The notes: generated from the sequence alone by a model not told the origin. A stretch of 64,000 bases of DNA from Flavobacterium aerium (GCF_030766725.1 NZ_JARQWR010000001.1:372001-436000); one strand, 5' to 3'; numbered from the stretch's first letter, positions 15,873-25,459 are shown. Made by a program: numbers and translations.

Positions 15873-18422
15873 TCAAAAGCCTTTCAAATACTTGTCAAAC
15901 CATGTTTTTATCCTTGCCGTTAAATCCTGCTGTGTTGATTCATCTGTGAGAATGTGGCCTTGTCCCGGATATAAAAGCATTGTTCCTGTTTTCCCCAAGC
16001 GACGCATAGCCAAATGCAGTTCTACGCTTTGCTCAAAATTAACCTGTGTATCGGCGGTTCCTGCCCAACTTAATAAAGGCGTTTTAATTTTTGCTGCATT
16101 CATTATCGGAGAATTGTTTTCATAACCAAGTTTATTGTCGAAGGGCGAACTACCCATTCGGAACTGTTGGGATTCCAACCTCCAAGCATTTGAGTGTTGT
16201 CCAATATAATTCATCGTATGATACCAACTAATAATATCCGTAACTCCTGAACCGGCTACTGCGGCACTAAACAATTCTGTTTGGGTAATAATCAGCGATA
16301 CTTCATAACCACCGAAAGAATGCCCGATAATACCTAATTTATCCTTATTGACTAGTCCACGAGCAACGACTGTGTTTACCGCTGCCGTTATGCAATCTAC
16401 AGCTGATTTACCCGGATCGCCAAGCGCAAACTGAATATCAGGCAATAACACAAAATATCCGTCTAAAAAGTAAGTTGATGCTTTAAAACCTGCGCGATCT
16501 AACAAAGTAGGGTTTATATATTCATATAAGTGTTGCGACAACTTTTCGTAAATATATGTTACCATAGGATATTTTTTGCCACTTTCGTAATCCGATGGAT
16601 ACATTAAAATTCCTTGTAGCGTTTCTCCAGCCGTATTTTTGTAAGTGATCAGTTCTGATCGCGACCATTCATATTTGTTGTAATGGGCATTTGACTGGTA
16701 CACTTTCTTCCTTTTCCCAGTTTTCACATTATAAACTACCAACGAAGGTGGCGACTGTTCTGTCTGCTCGATGTAGCAGTAAGTATGTTTTGACTTAGCT
16801 TTTTTAATCCGGTCTTTCTGCGATTTTCCGTAATCTAATTTTCGTAAACCTTTTTCTTTTGTATACATATAATAGCCACTTGATTTGTCTTCGCCAAAAG
16901 CTGAACAAACGATTCCTTGATTGATATCAAATTCATATTTTGAAAATTCTGCAAAGTTGCCCACCTGCTTCAGGTAAATTTCCGTTGGAATCCTGAAACA
17001 TTGCTTTGTTTCCCTGCCATTTGTGATTCGTGTTCCTTTGTAATCATCAGTCGAAACCAGCCAAATATCGTATTTGTCATAAACGATCAAAAAACGGCTG
17101 TCATTTGTAAACCCCGGACTTGTATAGCCTTCGTTTTCTGCGGCGTTGTCGTAACCTTCCCTGTAAAAATCACTATGCAAAGAAGCCGTGACATTGACAG
17201 AAATTTCTTTGGACGTGTCATAAACAAAATAATTGCCTCCTTTGAAATGACTTATAAAATTGCCGTCTGGCGATGGAAGGACTGCATTTGCGGAGATTGA
17301 TCCTTTCGTAATGATTAGTTTTGAACCTGTATTTTCAAAATTATTCAAGTAGTAATCTACGGGCGCCAATTCTGCATATTGCGGTTCATAAGTAAGCTTT
17401 GAATACGACAAGTATAATTTATCGCCAGGTAGTATTTTTGATTCTGTTGCGGTGTCGGGTTCGAGTTTTTCTACGCTATTTCCACCCAATGTCCAAGAGG
17501 CCAAAAAGAGACCATTGGTAACTTTTAAATTTTCCTGAGCCGGGTATTCCAATGGTGAGCTTGTTTCCCAAACTTCTACGATGGGTTTTACTGAGTCGGA
17601 ATGCTTTATTTCTACACAACTGAAATAAATTTTTTGTGCATCACTGGCGACTACCAACTTACTGTCTTTAAACTGAAAGATGACATTATCAAACTGCAGA
17701 TTTTGGGCATCCAATTTTTGCAGCTTCATATTATCCGTATTCAAATATGCGAGGGAATTGATTTTAGTTGATACATTTTCCGAAATGTAAAATGCTAAGA
17801 AATTGCCTGATTTGTCCCATGTCAATTTTTTATACTTGATCAAATCACTATGGACGATTTCTCTAAATTCAATGATCCTTCCGAGCGATGCGATTTTAAG
17901 GCCTTGGTTTGTCTCAATAGCAATCTTGTTGGAGGTACTTATGGAATAATCAGAAACACCTTTGGTTTTTGAAATGACAAAATTGTTGCTGTCAAGAATC
18001 GACAATGTATTCCCTATACTATCCTGCTGTAGCACCAACAGGTACTTACCATCGTTCGAAAAGTTATGCTTTAACATATTGTTGTATGCCTGCCGTTCTC
18101 CTGATTTAAGATTGAGTATTTCCAGATTATTTTCTGGACCGGATATTGCAGCACTAAAGCTATCTTTACTAAAAACAATATCATCTGCTTTTGGGAAATT
18201 GTAGGTAACTTTGCTATTTATTCTTCTGATAAACATGGTATCAAGACTGTTTTCATAAGTCATCTGAAATGATACCCAATTGCCATCGGGAGAAATGGAT
18301 TCTCCCGACAGCGTTCCCCATTTAGCATAGTCAGCAATAGTAATCTTGCGTTTTTGCTGCTGCGCCGAGCAGGACAAAAACAACAATACCATTACCAATA
18401 CTTTATAATAAACTGTTTCCAT
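15873..18422 (-). CDS. S9 prolyl-oligopeptidase/dipeptidyl-peptidase-type peptidase (849 aa)
   Basis: An exported serine peptidase. The N-terminus ends in a lipobox-like FLSCSAQ (Cys18). Residues ~30-600 form a beta-propeller-like region with repeated SPDGN-type strands. The alpha/beta hydrolase domain has the nucleophile in GHSFGGYE (Ser ~702), Asp in AGTADTQV and His in GQGHIL. It would cleave short peptides at the cell surface or periplasm. It follows susD by one base and is the third gene of a SusC-SusD-peptidase operon. Its stop abuts that of the second Cys-rich peptide gene, so the units converge. Substrate may be the peptides nearby or imported oligopeptides. Confidence 0.9.
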   Translation of the reverse strand: METVYYKVLVMVLLFLSCSAQQQKRKITIADYAKWGTLSGESISPDGNWVSFQMTYENSLDTMFIRRINSKVTYNFPKADDIVFSKDSFSAAISGPENNLEILNLKSGERQAYNNMLKHNFSNDGKYLLVLQQDSIGNTLSILDSNNFVISKTKGVSDYSISTSNKIAIETNQGLKIASLGRIIEFREIVHSDLIKYKKLTWDKSGNFLAFYISENVSTKINSLAYLNTDNMKLQKLDAQNLQFDNVIFQFKDSKLVVASDAQKIYFSCVEIKHSDSVKPIVEVWETSSPLEYPAQENLKVTNGLFLASWTLGGNSVEKLEPDTATESKILPGDKLYLSYSKLTYEPQYAELAPVDYYLNNFENTGSKLIITKGSISANAVLPSPDGNFISHFKGGNYFVYDTSKEISVNVTASLHSDFYREGYDNAAENEGYTSPGFTNDSRFLIVYDKYDIWLVSTDDYKGTRITNGRETKQCFRIPTEIYLKQVGNFAEFSKYEFDINQGIVCSAFGEDKSSGYYMYTKEKGLRKLDYGKSQKDRIKKAKSKHTYCYIEQTEQSPPSLVVYNVKTGKRKKVYQSNAHYNKYEWSRSELITYKNTAGETLQGILMYPSDYESGKKYPMVTYIYEKLSQHLYEYINPTLLDRAGFKASTYFLDGYFVLLPDIQFALGDPGKSAVDCITAAVNTVVARGLVNKDKLGIIGHSFGGYEVSLIITQTELFSAAVAGSGVTDIISWYHTMNYIGQHSNAWRLESQQFRMGSSPFDNKLGYENNSPIMNAAKIKTPLLSWAGTADTQVNFEQSVELHLAMRRLGKTGTMLLYPGQGHILTDESTQQDLTARIKTWFDKYLKGF

Positions 18423-18423
18423 T

Positions 18424-19809
18424 TCAGTAGCCAGGATTTTGTGGTAAAAGATTTGAGTTTAGTAAAATTTCGGTTTCTGGCAGTGGAAGCAAAACATCCG
18501 TATTTTGCCAACCTGGTTTAATTGGACTCAACGCCGTACCAGCATTTCCTGTCCTTTTCAAATCGAACCAACGGTGACCTTGTTCACAAAAGAATTCGAA
18601 CCGTCTTTCCTGTAAAATTGCAGCTTTTAAAGATGTGGTTGTATTTGCAGTTGTATTGGGCAAACCTGCACGATTACGCGTCATGTTTAAATCCTGCTGT
18701 GCACCTGTAATGTCTCCAAGGATGGCGCGTGCTTCGGCACGGATCAGGTGTTGTTCTTCAATCCTGAGAACAATTGTGTATTCCTGCGACGGTTCTGTTA
18801 CCGAAGATTTTTTGTATTTATATGCCTGGTACCAAACATCTGTGCCGTCCGTAATTGTGCGAATCCAAGATGTTTGGCGGATGTCTCCACTTTCAAAGGC
18901 ATTTCTCAGATTAACCGCTAAGGCTGCTTTAGTAGGTGGCCCTGACGAAAAAATATAGGCTCTCGCGTCTTTCGTATTCAGCCCTGCAATTCCCGGGTGG
19001 AAAGACCAGATAATTGATGGGCTTTCTTTTAAAAAAGCCAATGCGAGATTTGGTTCTACCGAATACAGGCTGTTGTTGATTACTGCAGTAGCATAATTCC
19101 GTGCTTTTTCATAATCTTCAATGTACAGGTAAACCCTTGCTAACATTGCCAGTGCAGCCGCCTTACTGACACGAACACGGTATTCTGACGGATAACTTTC
19201 AGGCAAAAAGGTTTCTGCCTCCGTCAAGTCTGACACAATCAGTTCATAAACCTGCGTTTGTGCCATTTTAGATACTGTCGTGTTCGCTTCATAATCTATT
19301 GTAGTTATATAAGGAATATCGCCATAGATATTCACTAAATAAAAATGGATGAACGCCCTAATAAACATTGCCTCACCGAGTAAACGGTTCCGATCTTCAC
19401 CTGTGATAACAGTAGAATTTTGTACGCCTTCGATCAGAGCATTGACTGCATATATTTCGCCATAACTCGTATTCCAAAGATTGGTAAGCAACGTGTTCGA
19501 TGGCAAAACTGTATGTTTATTGAACTGTTCAATATCGACATTTGTACCGTAAAAATCCATGTCGTCGGCATAGTTTGCAAATAGTGTTGTACCTCCTAAT
19601 TGTGTACCTGCTGAAACGCTCCCTTCTCGCAAACGTGCATAGATGTCTGACAAAGCTGCATTTGCAGTTGACACGTCTTCAAATACAGCAGGACCTGTCA
19701 GTTGGGACTGGGGCATATCGGTTTCTGTAAAATCTTCGCAGGAAAATATAAAAAGGAATATGAAGGGCAATAATAGTACCCTTGCTGTTAAATTTATAAG
19801 TTTTTTCAT
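18424..19809 (-). CDS. RagB/SusD-family outer-membrane lipoprotein (461 aa)
   Basis: A surface lipoprotein that caps a SusC channel and binds its substrate. The lipobox is LFIFSCEDF (Cys24). TPR-like helices (EAMFIRAFIHFYLVNIYGDIP and AALAMLARVYLYIEDY) and the C-terminal EQGHRWFDLKRTG motif are hallmarks of SusD proteins. It lies between the SusC gene (16 bases upstream) and the peptidase (one base downstream). The pairing with a peptidase points to peptide rather than glycan handling. Confidence 0.93.
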   Translation of the reverse strand: MKKLINLTARVLLLPFIFLFIFSCEDFTETDMPQSQLTGPAVFEDVSTANAALSDIYARLREGSVSAGTQLGGTTLFANYADDMDFYGTNVDIEQFNKHTVLPSNTLLTNLWNTSYGEIYAVNALIEGVQNSTVITGEDRNRLLGEAMFIRAFIHFYLVNIYGDIPYITTIDYEANTTVSKMAQTQVYELIVSDLTEAETFLPESYPSEYRVRVSKAAALAMLARVYLYIEDYEKARNYATAVINNSLYSVEPNLALAFLKESPSIIWSFHPGIAGLNTKDARAYIFSSGPPTKAALAVNLRNAFESGDIRQTSWIRTITDGTDVWYQAYKYKKSSVTEPSQEYTIVLRIEEQHLIRAEARAILGDITGAQQDLNMTRNRAGLPNTTANTTTSLKAAILQERRFEFFCEQGHRWFDLKRTGNAGTALSPIKPGWQNTDVLLPLPETEILLNSNLLPQNPGY

Positions 19810-19825
19810 GTTAGTCGTTTTTTAA

Positions 19826-22800
19826 TTAGAAACTTAATTGTATGCCCATTGTGAATTGTTTTAACGGAGGCAGATAATTTACAGACTTGTTCTCGGGATC
19901 GACACCTTTGTATTTTGTGAATGTCAAAAGGTTCTGCCCTTGAATGTAAATTTTCCCCGAGAATGATTTTGACCAAAGGGCGGGAATGCTGTATGACAGG
20001 CTGGTGCTTTTGAGTCTAATAAAAGATGCATCGGTAACCATCGCATCACTGGATGTAAACCTGTCCTGCGCCTGATTTGCGAGTGAATTGCTACCAGTGG
20101 CGTATTGCTGTACTGTTGCCGTAGTGCTATCTTGCGGGAAATGATTTAGCACCTGCGCCGGTTGATTTGAAAATGTACCTGAATGGGGGAAAAATGAAAG
20201 CACATTAACGCCGTCTTGTTTTACAAACTGAAAAAGGAAATCCAATGACCAATTTTTGTATGACAATTGATTTGCAAATCCTCCATAGTATTGAGGTGAA
20301 GTGTCGATCATGGCTTGGCGGTCGTCTGTAGCGGTAATTTCACTATCGCCATTAAAGTCCTCAAATTCATATAATCCTGTTTCCGAATTGATGCCTGTGT
20401 AGTGATAAAGCTTCTGAATGTTTAGAGATTCCCCGATTACAAACAGGTTTTTATAAGTTGAGGTTTCCAGTCCCGGAAATTCCAACAATTTATTACGTGG
20501 AATAGTGAGATTTAACATTGTTGTCCAATTGAAATTTTGTGATTTAAAATTGACGGTACGCCATTCCAATTCAAGGCCTGTGTTCTCAACGGTTGCATCG
20601 AGATTTGCCTGTAAGGTTGGAAAACCTGTAGTTCCAGGAAGGGGAATACCGACCAACTGGTTTGAAGACCGATTTTGAAACCATGCAGCACTGAGAGAAA
20701 TTTTGTCGTTCAGAAAGCCCAATTCGACAGCCACTTCAAATTTCCTGTTGGTTTCCCACCCAAAATTTGGATTGAATAACCTTGTTGGCTGAATACCGGT
20801 CATGCCATCATATTCATTTTGTGACACTTGATATGTATCGAGATACTGATAATCGCCAATTTGGTCATTTCCCGTAATTCCGTAACTAGAGCGAATTTTA
20901 CCGAAACTCAGCACTCCGGAATTGTCTTTTAAGAACGGTTCGTTAGAAAAAATCCAGGCTGCGCCAACAGCACCGAAGTTTGCGAAACGGTTGTCAGGAC
21001 CAAAACGGCTTGAGCCATCGCGACGACCAGTAAGATTCAATATGTATTTGTCTACGAGGTTTATATTGATCCGTCCAAAAAATGCATTGTATTTGTATTC
21101 GGAAAAATCATCGTTAAGTACTTCCACAGTTGTAGCAGCTGTAAGGCTATTAATGAGCGCATTGCTTGGAAACCCGATACCGTTTACCGCCAATTGCTCC
21201 TGTTTTTTTGTCTGGAAAGTTGTCCCTGCTAAGATATTAACTTCCAGAATTTCCCATTTTTTCTGCCAATTGAGTTGCGGTTCGATGATCCAGGAACGCC
21301 TCGTGCCATCGTTCGCAAATACTGACGAATCGTCTGTGGTATAGTTGCCAAACGGATTGTACATCGTTGACGGAATCAACCTTTTTTCCGAAAGCTTCGT
21401 ATCGCTGAACCCTAAACTTGTTCGTATCTCAAAACCGTATTTCAATTTGTATGATAGCAGTGCATTTGCCAAAAGCGTATTTGTTTTATTTATGTAACTG
21501 CCATTTAAGAACCCTAGTGGATTTTCGAAAGAGCCATTTTCCCAATTCAGATTTCCAGATTCCTCGTAAAGCGATGGGGCGTTAGGCGCCAGCACATACG
21601 ATTGCCTTGTGAGGTCAATTCCAGGGAGTGTGTTTTTGTCGCCCGAGTAGTCAGCAGAAAAAGCCAACTTAAATCTGTCGTCTTCTGAGCGGTGGTTGAT
21701 ACTCACGTGAACTGCTCCGCGATTAAAATGCGAATCACCAGGAAAAACTGTCGTTTCTTTGCGATAAGTCCCACTCAGTAAATATTGGGTTTGGCTTGAG
21801 CCGCCTGATATAGTCGCCTGTGCATTGTAGATGTTTGCCGTGCCACCGATCAATACTTTTTGCCAGTCGGTTTCGCGCGTATCGCTCCAAGTTCCATTGA
21901 CATCATAGGCATCTGCAGGATAGGTTGTTATGCCATCATTTGCAAATGCTTCGCGACGCATTGCCAGATATTGCTGTGTATTGAGCAAATTCATTTTGCG
22001 TGTTATTTTCCCAACGGTGGTGTAAGATTGAATTTCAAATTTGGTTTTCCCCGCTTTCCCTTTTTTCGTCGTGATTAACACGACACCATTTGCACCGCGA
22101 GAACCGTAGATTGCGGTGGCATCTGCGTCTTTCAGTACTTCAATATTTTCGATGTCGGCAGGATTGATGTTGCTTAAAGGACTGGACAGACCGCCGAATC
22201 GATCGTTCGAAACCGTGCTGTTCCCTAAACTTTGCGACGCATACGGTACACCATCGACAATATATAACGGATCGTTACCTTCACCACGAATTGAATTCAG
22301 GCCGCGTACTTGAATGCTGAAACCGCTTCCTGGTGTTCCCGCAGACTGTGTTATGTTTACACCTGCCATTCGGCCTTGCATAGCAGCCAATGGATTACTG
22401 ACGGGTTGTTTTTCGATATCAGTTGCCTTGACCCTTGCGATGCTTCCTGTTCTTTCTTTATCCTTAACCGAATAATACCCTGCATTAATAGTCACTTCCT
22501 TAAGTTGAGTACTATCTTCGGCTAATATTACATTAATGGATATTTGGTTTTCAACGGTAATTTCTTGCGTAGCATAACCAATAAATGAAAAAACGAGAAT
22601 GTCTGTAGAGTTAGCAGTAATTGAAAAATTGCCTTTTTCATCTGTTACGGCTGAAGTTGTAGTTCCTTTGACAAAGACCGTTACGCTTGGAAGTGGTCCA
22701 GCGGCATCGGTAACTGTACCTGTAATTTGATGTTGTAACTGCTTCGTGTAGCTTCCGAACGTTAGTTCGGTGGCATACATATAATTGGAAAGCAGAATTG

Positions 22801-22858
22801 CGAAAATAAATATGCAAAGACAGGAAGGCCTGCCCTTGTTAAATGAAAGATTTTTCAT
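19826..22858 (-). CDS. RagA/SusC-family TonB-dependent outer-membrane channel (1010 aa)
   Basis: A signal peptide (to ~29) is followed by a carboxypeptidase-like regulatory domain (TGTVTDAAGPLPSVTVFVKG, ~47-110), a plug domain with SusC signatures (NPLAAMQGRMAGVNI, RGxNSIRG, YGSRGANGVVLITTKKG) and a ~750-residue barrel ending in aromatic QLSF. It imports or exports a substrate with SusD, energised by TonB. No FecI/FecR pair is nearby. The 660 bases upstream hold a large palindrome. Its small size suits peptide-type SusC proteins. Confidence 0.95.
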   Translation of the reverse strand: MKNLSFNKGRPSCLCIFIFAILLSNYMYATELTFGSYTKQLQHQITGTVTDAAGPLPSVTVFVKGTTTSAVTDEKGNFSITANSTDILVFSFIGYATQEITVENQISINVILAEDSTQLKEVTINAGYYSVKDKERTGSIARVKATDIEKQPVSNPLAAMQGRMAGVNITQSAGTPGSGFSIQVRGLNSIRGEGNDPLYIVDGVPYASQSLGNSTVSNDRFGGLSSPLSNINPADIENIEVLKDADATAIYGSRGANGVVLITTKKGKAGKTKFEIQSYTTVGKITRKMNLLNTQQYLAMRREAFANDGITTYPADAYDVNGTWSDTRETDWQKVLIGGTANIYNAQATISGGSSQTQYLLSGTYRKETTVFPGDSHFNRGAVHVSINHRSEDDRFKLAFSADYSGDKNTLPGIDLTRQSYVLAPNAPSLYEESGNLNWENGSFENPLGFLNGSYINKTNTLLANALLSYKLKYGFEIRTSLGFSDTKLSEKRLIPSTMYNPFGNYTTDDSSVFANDGTRRSWIIEPQLNWQKKWEILEVNILAGTTFQTKKQEQLAVNGIGFPSNALINSLTAATTVEVLNDDFSEYKYNAFFGRININLVDKYILNLTGRRDGSSRFGPDNRFANFGAVGAAWIFSNEPFLKDNSGVLSFGKIRSSYGITGNDQIGDYQYLDTYQVSQNEYDGMTGIQPTRLFNPNFGWETNRKFEVAVELGFLNDKISLSAAWFQNRSSNQLVGIPLPGTTGFPTLQANLDATVENTGLELEWRTVNFKSQNFNWTTMLNLTIPRNKLLEFPGLETSTYKNLFVIGESLNIQKLYHYTGINSETGLYEFEDFNGDSEITATDDRQAMIDTSPQYYGGFANQLSYKNWSLDFLFQFVKQDGVNVLSFFPHSGTFSNQPAQVLNHFPQDSTTATVQQYATGSNSLANQAQDRFTSSDAMVTDASFIRLKSTSLSYSIPALWSKSFSGKIYIQGQNLLTFTKYKGVDPENKSVNYLPPLKQFTMGIQLSF

Positions 22859-23270
22859 AAATTTAAAAAGGATTAAAATTGAACGAAAGTTTGGTTTTCT
22901 CTTGCCTTCTATGCTAGTATTCGACCACGAGTTATAGAAGGCTTTTCTTGTTAATTATTTGATCATAGGCATAATTTGGTTTTTGTTTATTTAATAAGTG
23001 AATAGCTGTTTTATGTGGTTTTCGGATCTGCACTATGCAGGTTAATTTTAAATGGTGAAGTTGATAGCAAAATAACCCGGCCCTTCCCCCGACTAACTCA
23101 ACAGGATACCAGTACGGGCCAGGTATTTATAAAAATGAAAATAAAGAAACTACACCATAAGCAACCAATTAAAGGTTATACAGGCTGCGATTCTTAAGAA
23201 TATCGTGCAGTAGCTTTGAGAAGATGAGATATAGCCAAAAAAAAAGAGGCGCGGAACTCAACATATCCGC

Positions 23271-23382
23271 TTCCGAGGTACTGGTATACCCTTATGCGCG
23301 AATAAGTGAGCCCACGCCCTTTTATAGGCGTGAGCATTTACACTTATCATCTCGCGCATTTAAAAATTACCAGTTTTCGGAA
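23271..23382. repeat. 112-base nested palindrome (five stems)
   Basis: Five helices nest in order: TTCCGA 23271-23276 with 23377-23382; ACTGGTA 23280-23286 with 23368-23374; ATGCGCGA 23294-23301 with 23352-23359; ATAAGTG 23302-23308 with 23341-23347; CACGCC 23313-23318 with 23327-23332. All 34 pairs are Watson-Crick. It could act as structured RNA, a single-strand-folding DNA site or a palindromic insertion. No coding frame explains it. Confidence 0.7.
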
Positions 23383-23485
23383 ACGAGACTCCAAGCGAAT
23401 GCTTCAAATGTTTTCTATTGAAGAATCGCAAATTTAATAAAACATGTACTGATTAACTAGTACTGAGCCAAATATATTAAAAAAA

Positions 23486-23509
23486 ATCGGTACGCCAAAA
23501 CGTACCGAT
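23486..23509 (-). terminator. Hairpin, terminator-like on the minus strand
   Basis: ATCGGTACG (23486-23494) and CGTACCGAT (23501-23509) pair perfectly around six bases. On the minus strand the hairpin is followed by a run of T. No minus-strand gene is seen just right of it, so it may shield the SusC region from antisense transcripts or be an operator for the HTH gene starting at 23525. Confidence 0.5.
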
Positions 23510-23524
23510 AAATTATTTTAGTTA

Positions 23525-23854
23525 ATGTTAATTGCAGTTGTGAAAAAAGAGACGGACGACAATACTAAATTTAAGATTGCAATTAGCTTACGGAAGCTAC
23601 TTGATAGAAATGGTAACTTGCCAATAATGCAGAGTTATGATAAAATTGCTGCAACTGCAAATATCAGAAAAGCTACGGTTTCTGATACTTTTAATGCAAA
23701 GTCAGTTCCAAATTCACTAACATTGTTTTTAATCATTGAAGCAATGGGTTTCTCCTTGACAGATTTTTCAAAAGTTTATGATTCAATTGTAAATTCTGAC
23801 ATAGAATCATTTAAAAAATTTTTAGCTGAACAACCAAGAAATACCAAAAAATAG
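23525..23854 (+). CDS. Small HTH-type regulator (109 aa)
   Basis: The middle region (YDKIAATANIRKATVSDTFNAKSVPN) looks like the second and third helices of a Cro/CI-type helix-turn-helix, followed by LTLFLIIEAMGFSLTDFSKVYD, typical of XRE proteins. The N-terminal ~25 residues form a strand and helix. ATG at 23525 is used. It is probably a DNA-binding regulator; assignment is from pattern only. Palindromes lie on both sides of it. Confidence 0.6.
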   Translation: MLIAVVKKETDDNTKFKIAISLRKLLDRNGNLPIMQSYDKIAATANIRKATVSDTFNAKSVPNSLTLFLIIEAMGFSLTDFSKVYDSIVNSDIESFKKFLAEQPRNTKK

Positions 23855-23994
23855 ACCTTTTTCATTCCTCAAAAAGTTTCATAAATTATTCTTTTTATCT
23901 TCAATTAAATAAAAGACTAATTTTTGGAAACTGAATAATTAATTGTTGTAATGTATTAAAGTAAAATGGAACATTGTACTTTATTTTTTATAAA

Positions 23995-24016
23995 TTAGTG
24001 TGAGAATTAACACTAA
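23995..24016. promoter_or_regulatory. Palindromic operator candidate upstream of 24067
   Basis: TTAGTGT (23995-24001) and ACACTAA (24010-24016) form a perfect inverted repeat with an eight-base spacer, 50 bases before the next gene. It could bind the HTH protein encoded just upstream. Confidence 0.4.
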
Positions 24017-24066
24017 CTTTTCTTTGCAAATAGAGTTAATTAATTGTCTAATTTAAAGCAAATGCT

Positions 24067-24309
24067 ATGAATAGAGATAATGCTGTATTAATTATTTTCG
24101 GTGTATTAGCACTGGTCATAGGAATCGCCCTTAAACTCTTTATTGGCAGAAGAAAATTCTATCGCCGCAGTCCGTCGGGAGGACAGGGGTTTAAAAATTA
24201 TCGCAATGCATTACTCACACCATTCTGGGAGGGCATATTAACATTTACGGGCGCACTGCTTATTATTCTTGGCGTACTAGCACTCGCCTTTGCAAAGTGG
24301 ATGTTGTGA
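24067..24309 (+). CDS. Small two-helix membrane protein (80 aa)
   Basis: Two hydrophobic helices (VLIIFGVLALVIGIALKLFI and GILTFTGALLIILGVLALAF) flank a basic loop (GRRKFYRRSPSGGQGFKNY). Similar short proteins are common in flavobacteria and are sometimes mislabelled as ABC permeases; nothing here supports a transporter role. The function is unknown. Confidence 0.65.
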   Translation: MNRDNAVLIIFGVLALVIGIALKLFIGRRKFYRRSPSGGQGFKNYRNALLTPFWEGILTFTGALLIILGVLALAFAKWML

Positions 24310-24448
24310 TCACTACCATTAAAGCTGTTAGCTAAAGTGACTGCAGCAGCATCCTTTTCAGGAAAGAGATACAGCGGAGTGCGCGGGTGTTGTCCAAACA
24401 AAAACATGGCAGCAATAAATTGCTCTCGATAAATATACATCAGCACTT

Positions 24449-25366
24449 ATGGACAAATATGAAGCATTTGAAAAATTAAAGGAATACTCAAAAGATTTAT
24501 CATCCGTATCTTATGAAGAAATATATGATCTATTAAAAAACGGTATAAAATACATTCCAATCCCACTAGCAAAAGTTAGAAAAAAAGCTCATATTGACAG
24601 AGTCAGACCCAATAAAGGTAGTACGCTTTATGAGCACATTGATAATTTGGGTTATATAAAAGACAAAGATATCATTGACAAATATCTTACGTCCTTTGGC
24701 AGAGCAAATTGCCCCCATCAAGTCATGTTTTATGGAGCATTAGAAACTTCACTAATAGATAAACAAAGACTTACAGCTATTGCAGAAACTTCTGATTTGT
24801 TCAGAGAGAATAAGGACAGCCTGGATGGAAAATATTATACAGTTAGCAGATGGGAAACTCAAGATGAATTCTTAATTGTTGAAGTGGTTTTCTCTGAATT
24901 TGCCTTGAAAAATAATCCCGATATTAAAAAGTCTTTCGATAAACAGAAAGAACTTCTCCAAAATCACGGTTTAGATGAGAAGGAAGTAAATTTTCACTTG
25001 GATTTTTTGAAGTTTATAAGTGAAGAGTTTTCTAAAAAAGTAACTAATTCCGAAGATTATAAAATAAGTGCTGCTTATACAAATATTATCTTGTTACATC
25101 CAGAAACGAATGGAATTTCCTATCCAAGCGTACAAACAGAATACTTCGGTGTAAATATAGTCCTGACTCCCCAAGCAGTTGATAAATATTTAATTCCTAT
25201 TATTTGCAGCACTCAAATCGTTTATAAAGATGGTCTAAAGACACTTATCGTTAATGGTGAAAACTATTGTGATAGTATTGACAGCACAAAGAACATTGAT
25301 TGGAGAGAACATGATAAATCGATTTTGACCGATAAGGATGAAATTATAAAACATCTTAAGTCTTAA
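24449..25366 (+). CDS. RES-domain-like protein (305 aa)
   Basis: I see features of the RES fold (ADP-ribosyltransferase-like NAD-consuming enzymes): Arg residues in HIDRVRPN (51, 53), FGRANCP then MFYGALE (Tyr95), a Glu at 113 (AIAETSD), and ISYPSVQTEYFGVNIVL (Ser227, Asn236). Order and spacing match Arg-Tyr-Glu-Ser of RES toxins such as MbcT, but this protein is about twice as long and has no Xre-type antitoxin directly before it. The 109-residue HTH protein at 23525 is 600 bases away. Enzyme activity is an inference. Confidence 0.5.
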   Translation: MDKYEAFEKLKEYSKDLSSVSYEEIYDLLKNGIKYIPIPLAKVRKKAHIDRVRPNKGSTLYEHIDNLGYIKDKDIIDKYLTSFGRANCPHQVMFYGALETSLIDKQRLTAIAETSDLFRENKDSLDGKYYTVSRWETQDEFLIVEVVFSEFALKNNPDIKKSFDKQKELLQNHGLDEKEVNFHLDFLKFISEEFSKKVTNSEDYKISAAYTNIILLHPETNGISYPSVQTEYFGVNIVLTPQAVDKYLIPIICSTQIVYKDGLKTLIVNGENYCDSIDSTKNIDWREHDKSILTDKDEIIKHLKS

Positions 25367-25459
25367 TTCTGGGATCTTCTCGGAAAAACCAATTACTTTC
25401 TATTAATTTGCTGGTTTAATTTTTGACGATAGTTTTACTATAATACAGCAAAACATACA

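Larger units (their letters stand above)
22859..23524. other. 666-base intergenic region without a convincing gene
   Basis: Two short plus-strand frames (60 and 65 codons) have no protein-like character and are not annotated. The region should contain the leader of the SusC operon, but no TAnnTTTG box was found. It contains the nested palindrome at 23271-23382 and the hairpin at 23486-23509, listed separately. Confidence 0.6.

Noticed and set aside
23271-23382. Integron attC site
   Set aside because: The palindrome lacks GTTRRRY and RYYYAAC end boxes, and no integrase gene or cassette array is nearby.
23015-23421. Two plus-strand frames of 60 and 65 codons
   Set aside because: Their composition is not protein-like, and the second is largely the nested palindrome.
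24067-24309. ABC transporter permease
   Set aside because: Eighty residues with two helices and no partner ATPase cannot be a permease.
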